A DNA stretch of 55,680 nt. Source: Candidatus Parcubacteria bacterium (GTDB taxonomy: Bacteria > Patescibacteriota > Minisyncoccia > UBA6257 > 2-01-FULL-56-20). Below are positions 8,485 to 18,141 of the stretch, piece by piece; within the stretch, counting starts at the first letter, position 1, and the number at the start of each line of letters is the position of its first letter. The stretch lies in NCBI GenBank assembly GCA_027324805.1, contig DAHVRZ010000002.1:29978-85657 (forward strand). The letters run 5' to 3'. The position numbers and the translations under genes were made by a program. The notes under the pieces are model-generated. The model ran no database searches. It was not told where the DNA came from and worked only from the letters and a program-made list of their open reading frames with translations.

Positions 8485-9150
8485 TCACGAAAGTCCCGCG
8501 AGCGGCGCGGTGAGCGGACAGCGGGTATGGTCGTGCGGACGCGAGGGGCAATATTTCCTTCCGTAATCTATTATCATGTACGTTGCCGCAAACCAATCCT
8601 TACGCGGGATGATCTTCATGAGGTCCTGCTCGATCTTTTCCGGAGTTCTTTCATTTGTGAGGCCGAGCACGCGCGAGAGACGCATTACGTGCGTATCCAC
8701 CGCGATCCCCTCCACCACGCCATACGCGTTGCCGAGGATCACGTTCGCCGATTTCCTTCCGATCCCCGGAATGGTTACCATCTCGGCCATGGTGCGCGGG
8801 AGCTTGCCATGGAACCTTTCTTTTACATCGCGGGCGGCGGCAAGAATATTGCGCGCCTTCGCGTGATAGAACCCCGCGGATTTGATCATTCCCTCGAACT
8901 CGCGCACGCCGGCCGGGGTCTTTCCCGCGCGCACATAGGCATCGAGCGTCCGGTATTTTCTGAAAAGCGCCGGCGTGATCTCGTTCACTTTCTTGTCCGT
9001 GCATTGCGCGGAAAGCTGGACTGCAACGAGCAGTTCCCAGTCATTCGAAAAATTGAGCGCGATCTTTGCGTGCGGGAAAAGCTTTTTGAGCACGCGCGCG
9101 ATCGTTTTCCATCGGATGCGCAGACGAGAAAGGTCTTTCTCTTTGATCAT
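8485..9150 (-). CDS. nth: Endonuclease III-like DNA glycosylase with degenerate Fe-S loop
   Basis: 221 residues. The HhH-GPD fold is clear: LSAQCTDKKVNEI near residue 47, the hairpin IPGIGRKSANVI with catalytic Lys133, and VDTHVMRLSRVLGL with catalytic Asp152. Nth enzymes remove oxidised pyrimidines and cleave the abasic site. The C-terminal loop has only two cysteines (C201, C211) instead of the C-x6-C-x2-C-x5-C set that holds a 4Fe-4S cluster, so the cluster is probably absent. TATAAT lies nine bases upstream of the ATG, with GGAAG between. Confidence 0.92.
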   Translation of the reverse strand: MIKEKDLSRLRIRWKTIARVLKKLFPHAKIALNFSNDWELLVAVQLSAQCTDKKVNEITPALFRKYRTLDAYVRAGKTPAGVREFEGMIKSAGFYHAKARNILAAARDVKERFHGKLPRTMAEMVTIPGIGRKSANVILGNAYGVVEGIAVDTHVMRLSRVLGLTNERTPEKIEQDLMKIIPRKDWFAATYMIIDYGRKYCPSRPHDHTRCPLTAPLAGLS

Positions 9151-9201
9151 CGTTCTTCCATTATAACGAAAAGTCTCCTCTTCCGGAAAAGTTTCGCAGT
9201 G

Positions 9202-9798
9202 TCATTCTTCGCCGGACTGGCGCTTGGGACCGCCGCGATATTTAACGAGAACAAGCTCGCCGGGATTCGATCGTACTTCATCACAACCGTTGAATATAAG
9301 GAACTGTCCCCTGCCGCGAGGAAGCAGCAGATTCTCCCCCGTCGTCGGATCGACGCGATCATCCATTTCCATTATGTAATTCCCTTCATCCTTTATCTTC
9401 ACTTCGATTTTGTTCGTGCTTGCATCGATGCTCATTCCCACATTCTTTTTCCCGTCAGGACCGGCCGCAGCCGTACGGATCTTGTCGACATATGTCGCGT
9501 GATCTTCGCCATCCTCGTGTTTTATGCCGAGATTATTATGCACAACGGCGTTCGTCATCGCTTCCTCGACGGCGCGCGCGAACGCGATCCCTTCGTCTTC
9601 CGGCCAGTCAAGCTCCTTGAGGCACTTCTCCACTTTATCCATCGCTTCCTCGGGAGTGGAAAGGGTGCTTTCGAACGAAAAATCCACTTCGAAGCCGCCT
9701 GCCTGCGTCGATTCACCGCGCTCGACAGTTGCGGCGGTTTCCTGCACGAGACTCTCTTCGGGATAGCCTTCTAGCGAGGCCGGATTTTCGATGCTCAT
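9202..9798 (-). CDS. RsbW-like GHKL ATPase (anti-sigma/serine kinase family)
   Basis: 198 residues. After a Glu/Thr-rich N-terminal stretch of about 35 residues comes a HATPase domain with N-box EEAMTNAVVHNN, G1-like IKDEGNY and G2-like GRGQFLIFNGCDEV. This is the pattern of stand-alone RsbW/SpoIIAB-type kinases that control sigma factors through anti-anti-sigma partners. An inserted loop (HEDGEDHATYVDKIRTAAAG) is unusual. No sigma factor or STAS gene is next to it, so the target is unknown. Confidence 0.75.
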   Translation of the reverse strand: MSIENPASLEGYPEESLVQETAATVERGESTQAGGFEVDFSFESTLSTPEEAMDKVEKCLKELDWPEDEGIAFARAVEEAMTNAVVHNNLGIKHEDGEDHATYVDKIRTAAAGPDGKKNVGMSIDASTNKIEVKIKDEGNYIMEMDDRVDPTTGENLLLPRGRGQFLIFNGCDEVRSNPGELVLVKYRGGPKRQSGEE

Positions 9799-9826
9799 TG
9801 GAATATTGGGATTGTGGGGATCGGCG

Positions 9827-10312
9827 TTATTGGAATCTCACCGGCACCTGGAGCGCTTTTCCCTTCGAGAGATCACCCGAAGGGTTGTCACTTTTGAAAA
9901 GCACGTAGCCCGACGAACCGTGCGGTGCGTTGAATACCAATACAGCGCTCCACGGTACCGTTCCGGTTGATGCCCAATCGGCCTCCGCGCGCGCCGTCGT
10001 CGTACCGAGCACCGTCCTCCCGTCTGCGGCGATGATCTCTATCGGGAAGGTCGCTTCGAAGAACCAGCCGCCGCCGGTCACCGTGCCCCCGAGCGCAAGC
10101 GGCGAAGCAACAATCATGTCGGGCTGGAGCGAGGATGTTGCAATCGCGAGCGTGCCATCCCCTGAAACGATGGCGATCGGTGTACTGGTCTCCGCCGGAA
10201 CCGCACCGGGAGGAATCTTTGCAGGGTTATAAAAGAAAAGAACCCACAATAAGGCAATGATGATGACCACGAAAACTACGACCAATATTTTGAGGGTCGT
10301 GAGCACTTTCAT
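9827..10312 (-). CDS. Membrane-anchored Gmad2 (Ig-like) domain protein
   Basis: 161 residues. One N-terminal transmembrane helix (about 8-29) is followed by a short Pro/Thr/Ser linker and a Gmad2-type beta sandwich (IVASPLALGGTVTGGGWFF ... ATFPIEIIAADG ... GYVLFKSDNPSG). The domain occurs in bacterial envelope and germination proteins and is thought to bind other surface molecules. A TATAAT box ends six bases before the ATG (10319-10324 on the minus strand), so the message is probably leaderless. Confidence 0.78.
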   Translation of the reverse strand: MKVLTTLKILVVVFVVIIIALLWVLFFYNPAKIPPGAVPAETSTPIAIVSGDGTLAIATSSLQPDMIVASPLALGGTVTGGGWFFEATFPIEIIAADGRTVLGTTTARAEADWASTGTVPWSAVLVFNAPHGSSGYVLFKSDNPSGDLSKGKALQVPVRFQ

Positions 10313-10318
10313 GGTTTT

Positions 10319-10324
10319 ATTATA
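10319..10324 (-). promoter_or_regulatory. -10 box of the Gmad2 gene, leaderless spacing
   Basis: Minus-strand TATAAT with exactly six bases (AAAACC) to the ATG at 10312. No Shine-Dalgarno sequence fits in this space. Confidence 0.6.
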
Positions 10325-10352
10325 TCATATGCCCTCTTCCTCCATCGCTTCT

Positions 10353-10658
10353 TCAACGATGTTCCAAACGGATCTTTCCGTCCCGCCCCACCGCACCTTC
10401 CTTCTTTAAAATCGAACGTTTTTTTGCAGTTCCCCGGGCATAGCCTCCCGGAGTACCATCGGAACGCACCACGCGATGGCAAGGCACTTTCTTTGTATCC
10501 GGATTCTTGTTGAGCGCATTCCCCACGGCGCGTGCGGCGCCGGGATACCCCGCGCGGCGGGCAACTTCTTTGTAGGTGAGCACGCTCCCCCGCGGGATCC
10601 GCGCGACCACGGCGTAAACCTTTTCCGTAAATATCGAGATTTGCGGCAGCTTCTTCAT
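10353..10658 (-). CDS. Alkylguanine-DNA alkyltransferase (single C-terminal domain)
   Basis: 101 residues from ATG 10658 (MKKLPQISIFTEKVY); a start at 10694 would add 12 residues. The DNA-binding winged-helix domain of Ogt/MGMT is present: VARIPRGSVLTYKEVA, the arginine-finger segment ARAVGNALNKNP, and the active-site PCHRV. The acceptor Cys is kept, unlike alkyltransferase-like (ATL) proteins that carry Trp there, so suicide repair of O6-alkylguanine is plausible. The usual N-terminal domain of Ogt/Ada is absent. Confidence 0.88.
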   Translation of the reverse strand: MKKLPQISIFTEKVYAVVARIPRGSVLTYKEVARRAGYPGAARAVGNALNKNPDTKKVPCHRVVRSDGTPGGYARGTAKKRSILKKEGAVGRDGKIRLEHR

Positions 10659-10719
10659 TTGTCCTTGCTGTAATCCTATGAAAATTCCCTTCATCGCACA
10701 AATTCTCTCCCGAACTATT

Positions 10720-10747
10720 TTGACAATTATTTTAAAAACGGTATAAT
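10720..10747 (+). promoter_or_regulatory. Strong sigma70-type promoter
   Basis: TTGACA at 10720-10725 and TATAAT at 10742-10747, separated by 16 bp. It drives the gene at 10783; an AGGAGGG ribosome binding site follows at about 10770. Confidence 0.85.
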
Positions 10748-10782
10748 AGTATCCAGTTCATCCATTTTAGGAGGGTTTAACG

Positions 10783-11358
10783 ATGGCAGGAATGCTATCC
10801 AATGAAGATCGCCGTCTGATCCGTGAACTTCGGCAAGCAGGGGTCCTCAAGGATATAGAAAATCACTTGCTCGACCAACGCTCCGGAACGGTATTGGTCA
10901 CGTGCGCCGACGCCGACCGCTTCCCTGACATCTTCCATCACCAAGAGAAGATGCAATCCGAACAGCGAACCAGTTCCCGCATCCACACGCTAAGCTGGCA
11001 CGGCGGAGCGATCGCATGTGCACCTTGTTCGCCGGTCAATAAAGTAAAGTCCGCCGATCGGGTTTTCTTCGGTCAGATCATCGATGCGCGCTGCGAAGTG
11101 AAGACTGATATCCCGGCAATTGCACTCTATGCCCACGCACCATGCGGGGCGGCAGCACTGCACCACATTGACCTTGTCACGGTCATTGGTCTCCAGATGC
11201 GCGTGAAACAGAAAGTGAAATCGCGTCTTCGGGACTATCCCGCCGCGATAGCCCCCTTCTTCCATGTCGACTACGGGACGAGCCAGCGCACCTATTTCCT
11301 CTGCCGCACAAAATGGGAAGCATGGGCCGACGATCACGGCATCAAAATCGTTTGCTGA
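10783..11358 (+). CDS. Hypothetical protein with beta-carbonic-anhydrase-like zinc motifs
   Basis: 191 residues, with a consensus promoter and a strong ribosome binding site seven bases before the ATG. Two motifs recall the zinc site of beta-carbonic anhydrases: VTCADADRF (C41, D43) and HAPCGAA (H118, C121). In true beta enzymes the pair is CxDxR and HxxC; here the first motif has one extra residue before Arg. Length and motif spacing suit a small member of the superfamily, but catalysis is not shown. The neighbour converging on it (11431-11901) has the standard form of both motifs. A terminator follows. Confidence 0.55.
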   Translation: MAGMLSNEDRRLIRELRQAGVLKDIENHLLDQRSGTVLVTCADADRFPDIFHHQEKMQSEQRTSSRIHTLSWHGGAIACAPCSPVNKVKSADRVFFGQIIDARCEVKTDIPAIALYAHAPCGAAALHHIDLVTVIGLQMRVKQKVKSRLRDYPAAIAPFFHVDYGTSQRTYFLCRTKWEAWADDHGIKIVC

Positions 11359-11383
11359 CAGTTCCCCATCACATCTCCAATCA

Positions 11384-11420
11384 CGGACCAGTGGCATCAT
11401 TGCACTGCGTCCGCTTTTTT
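11384..11420 (+). terminator. Intrinsic terminator
   Basis: CGGAC(c)AGTG pairs with CACT(gc)GTCCG, followed by CTTTTTT. It ends the plus-strand gene 10783-11358. Confidence 0.8.
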
Positions 11421-11430
11421 ATTTCTGCGA

Positions 11431-11901
11431 TTATTCCTGTGCGTACAATCCGTCGAAGTCGGCGAAATATGCATCCACGAGTACGGCCGGCACTTCCTTC
11501 CTCACAAAATCGCGCGCGGCACGGAGATCGGCGGCATACTGCTCTCGTTCCGCGCCCCCGTCGGGAAATGCCTTCGAACCGCCATAAGCGCCGCAGTCGC
11601 GATGGAGCATGAGGATGATGCGTTTTGCGGCATGCAGGCGAACGGATGTTTTGATCTGACTGAGTACGAAATCGCGTTCCGCCATCGACGAACTCCCCTC
11701 GGTTGCGTCCGCCGTCGCGAGCGCCTTGGCGCCGCCGGCGACCTTCACAAGGTCTATATTTTTGAACTTCTGCTTCTTCCCGAACTTTTTGAGCAATTTA
11801 TAGAAACGGTCGTCGTAGCACCATACGACACATGCGTCGGCATGATAATGTTCCGGCTTCGTCTTGAACTTCACAACCGGCATTGCTTCGGTCGCAGACA
11901 T
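11431..11901 (-). CDS. Beta-carbonic-anhydrase-like protein
   Basis: 156 residues from ATG 11901; a longer frame would run into atpC. WCYDDRF gives C28, D30 and R32 (CxDxR) and LHRDCGAYGG gives H100 and C103 (HxxCG), the four zinc ligands of beta-carbonic anhydrases. The protein is shorter than classical enzymes of about 200 residues and lacks recognisable N-terminal helices, so it may act on something other than CO2/bicarbonate. It lies just downstream of the ATP synthase operon with a 28-bp gap and may be co-transcribed with it. Confidence 0.65.
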   Translation of the reverse strand: MSATEAMPVVKFKTKPEHYHADACVVWCYDDRFYKLLKKFGKKQKFKNIDLVKVAGGAKALATADATEGSSSMAERDFVLSQIKTSVRLHAAKRIILMLHRDCGAYGGSKAFPDGGAEREQYAADLRAARDFVRKEVPAVLVDAYFADFDGLYAQE

Positions 11902-11929
11902 GGCATTAAGAAATAATTTTTTATTGCCG

Positions 11930-12178
11930 CTACTCACCCTCTTCGACGAGAAGTTTTGCGGTATTGTTCGAATCGATCTCAAGAAACCCCGAACGGACGG
12001 GGATGAAATGCTTCTTACGATCCTTGTCCGTTATCTTCATCACTCCTTTTGAAAGAATGGAGATGAGCGGCTCGTGATGGTCGAGGAATGTAATCTCCCC
12101 CGCCTGCGTGGCACAGGTAACCTCGCGGGCATCGCCTTCAAAAAGGACCTTCTGTAATGAGTAGACCCCTAGTTTCAT
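11930..12178 (-). CDS. atpC: ATP synthase epsilon subunit, short form
   Basis: 82 residues, against about 130-140 in most bacteria. The N-terminal beta-sandwich is complete (LGVYSLQKVLFEGDAREVTC ... GEITFLDHHEPLISIL ... FLEIDSNNTAKLLVEE). The C-terminal helical hairpin, which inhibits ATP hydrolysis in many species, is missing. It starts one base after the atpD stop and is the last ATP synthase gene of the operon. Confidence 0.92.
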   Translation of the reverse strand: MKLGVYSLQKVLFEGDAREVTCATQAGEITFLDHHEPLISILSKGVMKITDKDRKKHFIPVRSGFLEIDSNNTAKLLVEEGE

Positions 12179-12179
12179 T

Positions 12180-13577
<1,398 letters not shown>

Positions 13578-14516
13578 TTATTCCAAGGCCTGCGCGCCCG
13601 ATGTGACCTCGATGATCTGATTCGTGATCGCGGCCTGTCGCGATTTGTTGTAGATCATCGTAAGCGATTCGGAGAGGTCGGCGGCATTTTCCGAGGCATT
13701 CTTCATTGCCACGCGGCGCGCGGAATGCTCCGAGGCATTCGCCTCGAGGATCGCGTGATAGACGCGGGTCCTAAGGAGGGCGGGCGCGAGCTCTTTGAGC
13801 ACTTCCCGCGGCGACGGTTCGATGAGATATTCCTTCTCGCGACCATCGAGAAAGGACTCGGAACGCGCATAATCCGCATAACGGCCCGCTCGTGGGATGG
13901 TCTCTTCGATGGATTGTTTTATCGTCTCGTAGGTCACGGGAAGGATATCGCGCTGGATGGCATCCTGCCGGAGCGCGGTCACGAACGTAGTGAAGAACGC
14001 GGTCACTTTGTCGAAATCGTGCGCGACGTAGCCCCTGATGAGCGTGTCGGCGATCGGCTCGGCCTCGCTGAACTTTGCGAGATCGCCGGTGCGGGTGAAG
14101 GACGCCACGACGTTCAGCTTGCGGCGTTCGAGATAGGTCTTCGCTTTCTGCCCCACGGCGATGAACGAATATTTCGCCGCATCGGTGATAGTGATCCCCT
14201 CCGCCCTCACGAACTGTTCGAATTTGCGAATCACCGCACCATTGAACGATCCGGCCAAGCCGCGATCGGAGGTCATGATAAGGAATGCGGTCCGTTCGAC
14301 GGATCGCTCGAGAAGAAGTTCCGGCATCGGCACGTCCTTCATATCGGAGAGCGTCCCCAATAGTTCGAGCGCGGCATAGGCATATGGACGCGAATGGAGC
14401 GCAAGCTCCTGCGAGCGGCGCATCTTCGTCGCCTCGACAAGCTCCATCGCTTTCGTTATCTTCCCGATATTTTGGACGCTCTTCATGCGCCGCTTGAGAT
14501 TCTGTCCTGATTCCAT
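13578..14516 (-). CDS. atpG: ATP synthase gamma subunit
   Basis: 312 residues, slightly longer than the usual 285-295. The N-terminal helix (LKRRMKSVQNIGKITKAMELVEATKMRR) and the C-terminal helix (ENAADLSESLTMIYNKSRQAAITNQI) that form the rotor shaft are intact, as is the SDRGLAGSFN segment. The extra length is in the middle of the protein. The gene follows atpA. Confidence 0.97.
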   Translation of the reverse strand: MESGQNLKRRMKSVQNIGKITKAMELVEATKMRRSQELALHSRPYAYAALELLGTLSDMKDVPMPELLLERSVERTAFLIMTSDRGLAGSFNGAVIRKFEQFVRAEGITITDAAKYSFIAVGQKAKTYLERRKLNVVASFTRTGDLAKFSEAEPIADTLIRGYVAHDFDKVTAFFTTFVTALRQDAIQRDILPVTYETIKQSIEETIPRAGRYADYARSESFLDGREKEYLIEPSPREVLKELAPALLRTRVYHAILEANASEHSARRVAMKNASENAADLSESLTMIYNKSRQAAITNQIIEVTSGAQALE

Positions 14517-14549
14517 AATATTCCTGAGCCTTGACCTCGCCGTCCGTTG

Positions 14550-16076
14550 TTATTTTACGAAAAACATTTCAAGCGCCTTCTTCAGCTTCTCTTCCGTCTC
14601 GGCCGTGAATTCCCCGCTCTCGCGGATCGTCTTCAATATATCCTCTTCGTGCAAACGACGAAGATGCTCGACAAGGCCGGCTTCCGTCTTTTTGATGTCC
14701 TCGACGGACGTATCCTTGAACCATTCGTTCAATACCGCATAAAACACACAGGTCTGCTCCTCAAATGGCATCGGATCGAGGTCGTTCTGCTTGAGGATCT
14801 CGTTGATCTTCTGACCCTGGAGAATACGCTTGCGGGTCGCATCGTCCATATCCGTCGCGAACTGTGCGAATGCCTGGAGTTCGCGGAATTGCGCATGCGC
14901 CAGCTTGAGCTTACCCGCCACCTTTTTCATGGCTTTTGTCTGCGCATCGGAACCCACGCGCGACACGGAGATGCCGACATTGAGCGCCGGACGCTGACCC
15001 TGGTTGAAGAGGTCGGTCTCAAGGAATATCTGTCCGTCGGTGATCGAGATGATGTTCGTCGGAATATATGCCGTCACGTCGCCCAACTGGGTCTCGACGA
15101 TCGGAAGTGCAGTGAGCGATCCTCCGCCTTTCTCTTTGGAAAGCTTCGCGGCGCGTTCGAGGAGGCGGGAATGGAGATAAAAGACGTCGCCCGGATACGC
15201 TTCGCGGCCCGGCGGACGACGGAGAAGGAGCGAGATCTGGCGATATGCCCACGCATGCTTCGAAAGGTCATCGTAGACGATGAGCGCATCCATCCCTTTG
15301 TCGCGGAAGTATTCCCCGATCGCGCAGCCTGCGTACGGTGCAAGATACCACATGGCCGCCGGCGACGATGCCGACGCGGATACGATGATCGAATATTGGA
15401 ATGCGCCGAACTGCTTCAGGGTCTCCGCGATGCGGACGACCTTCGATTCTTTCTGTCCAATGGCGACATAGATGCAGACCGGCGTACGGCGGCCCTTGTC
15501 GTTCTTCTGGTTGATGATGGCGTCGAGCGCGATGGCGGTCTTGCCGATCGAACGGTCGCCAATGATAAGCTCGCGCTGGCCGCGGCCGATCGGGATCATC
15601 GCATCGATCGCTTTTATGCCGGTATGGAGCGGGGTATTCACCTTTTCGCGCTCAAGCACCGACGGCGCGCGCTCTTCAAGCTTGTTACGCTTTGTGTTCT
15701 TTATATCTTTAAAAATGGGACCTTGCCCGTCCATCGGTTCACCGAGCGGATCCACGACACGTCCAATGAGCTCGTCCCCCACAGGGATCGAGAGCACCTC
15801 GCCCGTGCGGCGGACCGTGTTCCCCACTTCGATCGCAAGGAAGTCGCCGAGCACAAGCGCGCCGATCGATTCCTCCTCGAGGTTGAGCGCAAGGATGGCG
15901 CGCTCGCCGTGCGGCGTTTCGGCTATCAAAATCTCCTGGCTCACGGCGTTCCGCAAGCCGAGTATCTTCACGATGCCGTCGCCGACCTCGATCACGCGGC
16001 CGACCTCCTGCCATTCGGGCTTTTCCTTATATCCCTCGATATCCCTTTTGAGTTTTTCTATTATTTCGTAAGCCAT
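14550..16076 (-). CDS. atpA: ATP synthase alpha subunit
   Basis: 508 residues, a normal length. Walker [32 protein letters not shown] and the [11 protein letters not shown] motif identify the non-catalytic nucleotide-binding subunit. The N-terminal helix contacts delta. The gene lies 26 bp after atpH. Confidence 0.98.
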   Translation of the reverse strand: MAYEIIEKLKRDIEGYKEKPEWQEVGRVIEVGDGIVKILGLRNAVSQEILIAETPHGERAILALNLEEESIGALVLGDFLAIEVGNTVRRTGEVLSIPVGDELIGRVVDPLGEPMDGQGPIFKDIKNTKRNKLEERAPSVLEREKVNTPLHTGIKAIDAMIPIGRGQRELIIGDRSIGKTAIALDAIINQKNDKGRRTPVCIYVAIGQKESKVVRIAETLKQFGAFQYSIIVSASASSPAAMWYLAPYAGCAIGEYFRDKGMDALIVYDDLSKHAWAYRQISLLLRRPPGREAYPGDVFYLHSRLLERAAKLSKEKGGGSLTALPIVETQLGDVTAYIPTNIISITDGQIFLETDLFNQGQRPALNVGISVSRVGSDAQTKAMKKVAGKLKLAHAQFRELQAFAQFATDMDDATRKRILQGQKINEILKQNDLDPMPFEEQTCVFYAVLNEWFKDTSVEDIKKTEAGLVEHLRRLHEEDILKTIRESGEFTAETEEKLKKALEMFFVK

Positions 16077-16102
16077 ATCGTTTCAATTTCCCGATCGCAT
16101 TA

Positions 16103-16483
16103 TTATATCCCGAAGGCGCGGTCCAATTTCCGCTTCAGCGACCCGTCGAACTGAAGCTCTTCGTTCACCGTGATCCTTACCCCTGCGACAAGCGTCGGAT
16201 CCGTCCGCTCGACAACAACATCCTCTTTTTTCAAAAATCGTTCCACTTCCTTCTTTTGTGACGGCGTGAGGGGGCGGGCCGAATCGATGACCACCTTCCG
16301 CAAGCCATTTCTCCCGCGCGCAAACCGTGAAGCTTCTTCGAGGATCTTGCGGAGGTGCATTTCGTCGCCGTTCCGCCTCACGAGATCGATGAAATTCTTT
16401 GCTTCCTTTTCCTCGTCGTGCTTCTTTCCGTCGCCAAGCACTTCAACGAGCGCCTTGGCGTATATGTGCGCTGGGTATTTCAT
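16103..16483 (-). CDS. atpH: ATP synthase delta subunit, short form
   Basis: 126 residues, against about 175-180 usually. The N-terminal YAKALVEVL segment and the C-terminal DPTLVAGVRITVNEELQFDGSLKRKLD (delta signature) are both recognisable, so the middle of the N-terminal helical bundle appears reduced. It links F1 to the b-subunit stalk. Its start overlaps the atpF stop by 4 bp. Confidence 0.9.
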   Translation of the reverse strand: MKYPAHIYAKALVEVLGDGKKHDEEKEAKNFIDLVRRNGDEMHLRKILEEASRFARGRNGLRKVVIDSARPLTPSQKKEVERFLKKEDVVVERTDPTLVAGVRITVNEELQFDGSLKRKLDRAFGI

Positions 16484-16977
16484 GCTTGTGATTCCTTGAC
16501 CGCACGCGCGATGAGCGCGTCATCGATCTTTTCCGGTGCAAGCTCAACCGTTCGCACAAGCGCTGCCCGCACGAGCGCTGCAGCCTCTTTCTCCATGGCG
16601 CGGCGCGACTCCTCTTCCTGCGCCTTGAGACGCGCGGCCGCCAGAGCCGATTCCTCGCCTTCCTTGCGTTTTATCTCTCCAAGCAGGCGGGCTTCGAGTT
16701 CCTTCGCGTCGCCTTCGGTCTTCTTAAGGATCGCTATCGCCTTGCTCTCGGCTTCCTTCATCTTCTCTTTTCCGAGAAGGTCCACTTCATGAAGCCGCCG
16801 ATCCGCCTCGTCGGCCTTCATAAGGCCTTCTTCTATTCTCGCACGCCGATCGCGTAAAAGCTTCAGAAGGGGTTTGTAGACAAAAATACGCAGGATAATG
16901 AGAAGCAACGCGAAATTGACCGCCTGGCTTATCAGGAGTTCCCAATTGATCCCCAACTGACTAAGAAGCTGTTGCAT
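16480..16977 (-). CDS. atpF: ATP synthase b subunit
   Basis: 165 residues. One N-terminal membrane helix (LLISQAVNFALLLIILRIFVY) and a long charged coiled coil (KADEADRRLHEVDLLGKEKMKE and onwards) form the peripheral stalk. There is a single b gene, so the stalk is probably a homodimer. The gene lies 78 bp after atpE. Confidence 0.96.
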   Translation of the reverse strand: MQQLLSQLGINWELLISQAVNFALLLIILRIFVYKPLLKLLRDRRARIEEGLMKADEADRRLHEVDLLGKEKMKEAESKAIAILKKTEGDAKELEARLLGEIKRKEGEESALAAARLKAQEEESRRAMEKEAAALVRAALVRTVELAPEKIDDALIARAVKESQA

Positions 16978-17055
16978 TGATGGTTGCTGATTGGCGAATT
17001 GTCACGAATGTACGAACCGCGGCCTTATGCCGATCCGTACATTCGTACAATCCGA

Positions 17056-17286
17056 TTACGGAACAAACTTGATGATAAGCGCGATGACGAGCGCATAAAT
17101 AGCGACCGCTTCCGCGAACGCGATGGCGAGAATGGCCATCGTCTGCACTTTCGAAGACGCCTCCGGATTCCGGCCGATCGCCTCGACGGATTTGGAGCCT
17201 ATCCAACCGATCGCAAGACCGGGACCGAGCGAACCCATGCCCATCACGATCGCCGTGGCAAGAAGCCTCATGCTGTTTACATCCAT
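17056..17286 (-). CDS. atpE: ATP synthase c subunit (proteolipid)
   Basis: 76 residues from ATG 17286 (MDVNSMRLLA); the open frame reaches further upstream, but only this start gives a standard two-helix hairpin. Helix 1 contains GPGLAIGWIGSKSVEAIGRNPEA and helix 2 carries the ion-binding Glu in IAFAEAVAIYALVIALI. The positions that bind Na+ in Ilyobacter-type rings are Ile (for Gln32) and Ala (for Ser66), so proton coupling is inferred. Confidence 0.95.
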   Translation of the reverse strand: MDVNSMRLLATAIVMGMGSLGPGLAIGWIGSKSVEAIGRNPEASSKVQTMAILAIAFAEAVAIYALVIALIIKFVP

Positions 17287-17357
17287 AGTGGTGATTGTGT
17301 GTTTTGATATTTCACGACTTCCTTTACGACCTTTCCGGCACCCCCGCGCCTTGCATA

Positions 17358-18104
17358 TCAATGCCCCGCCTCTTCTCCTTCATGGGGGGTGACTGCAAGC
17401 TGGATGAACACAAGCGTAAGCATTGCGAAAATGAACGCTTGGATGAACCCGACAAACAGCTCCAGGAACATGAACGGGAGGGGTATGAGATACGGAACGA
17501 GGAGCGCCATGATCGCAAGCAGGACCTCGCCGGCGAACACGTTGCCGAAAAGACGGAACGTGAACGAGATAATTCTAGCGAATTCCGACAAAAGTTCAAG
17601 CAGGCCGACAAAAAACTGGATCGGGCCCTTGATGTTGAAAAATACCCCCACTCGATCGCGGATGCCCACGATCGCGGCCGAAAAGACATTTACCATAGTG
17701 ACCGCGATGAGCGCGATAGCGAGAGTGAAATTAAGGTCGCTCGCAGGAGAGCGGAGAAGCGGGATCGCATCCGCGCCGTGTCCAAGAGTGATCGAAGAAA
17801 CACCGGGCAGGAGGCCGAGATAATTCGAAGTGATGACAAATATGAAAATGGTGAAAACGAGCGGGAAATATTTCTCGGACCGATCGCGGCTCCCAAACAC
17901 GTCATCCATAAAGCCGAGCGAACTTTCGACGACCACTTCAACAACGTTCTGCAGCATCCCCGGCGCCATAGCGAGCTTTTTCCGCAGCGTGACCGCAATG
18001 ACGGTCAAAAGAATAACCGCAATAAAAGCGAGAAGTACCGCATTGGTAACGGGCCATGTTCCGATATAAAAAATCGTCTCCGCGCGGAGCGAAATATTCA
18101 ACAT
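17358..18104 (-). CDS. atpB: ATP synthase a subunit
   Basis: 248 residues from ATG 18104; the frame extends to a TTG at 18122. A polytopic membrane protein with the essential Arg in FTFRLFGNVFAGE, which faces the c-ring, and a conserved final helix (LVFIQLAV). A short C-terminal tail HEGEEAGH follows. It is the first gene of the atp operon. A promoter with 17-bp spacing ends eight bases before this ATG, which supports the chosen start and a nearly leaderless message. Confidence 0.95.
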   Translation of the reverse strand: MLNISLRAETIFYIGTWPVTNAVLLAFIAVILLTVIAVTLRKKLAMAPGMLQNVVEVVVESSLGFMDDVFGSRDRSEKYFPLVFTIFIFVITSNYLGLLPGVSSITLGHGADAIPLLRSPASDLNFTLAIALIAVTMVNVFSAAIVGIRDRVGVFFNIKGPIQFFVGLLELLSEFARIISFTFRLFGNVFAGEVLLAIMALLVPYLIPLPFMFLELFVGFIQAFIFAMLTLVFIQLAVTPHEGEEAGH

Positions 18105-18112
18105 ACGCGGGT

Positions 18113-18141
18113 ATGATACCAAAAAATCCCGGAAACTACAA
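18113..18141 (-). promoter_or_regulatory. Promoter of the ATP synthase operon
   Basis: On the minus strand TTGTAG (18136-18141), a 17-bp spacer and TATCAT (18113-18118), then eight bases to the atpB ATG. The -35 box overlaps the end of the transketolase gene. Confidence 0.65.
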
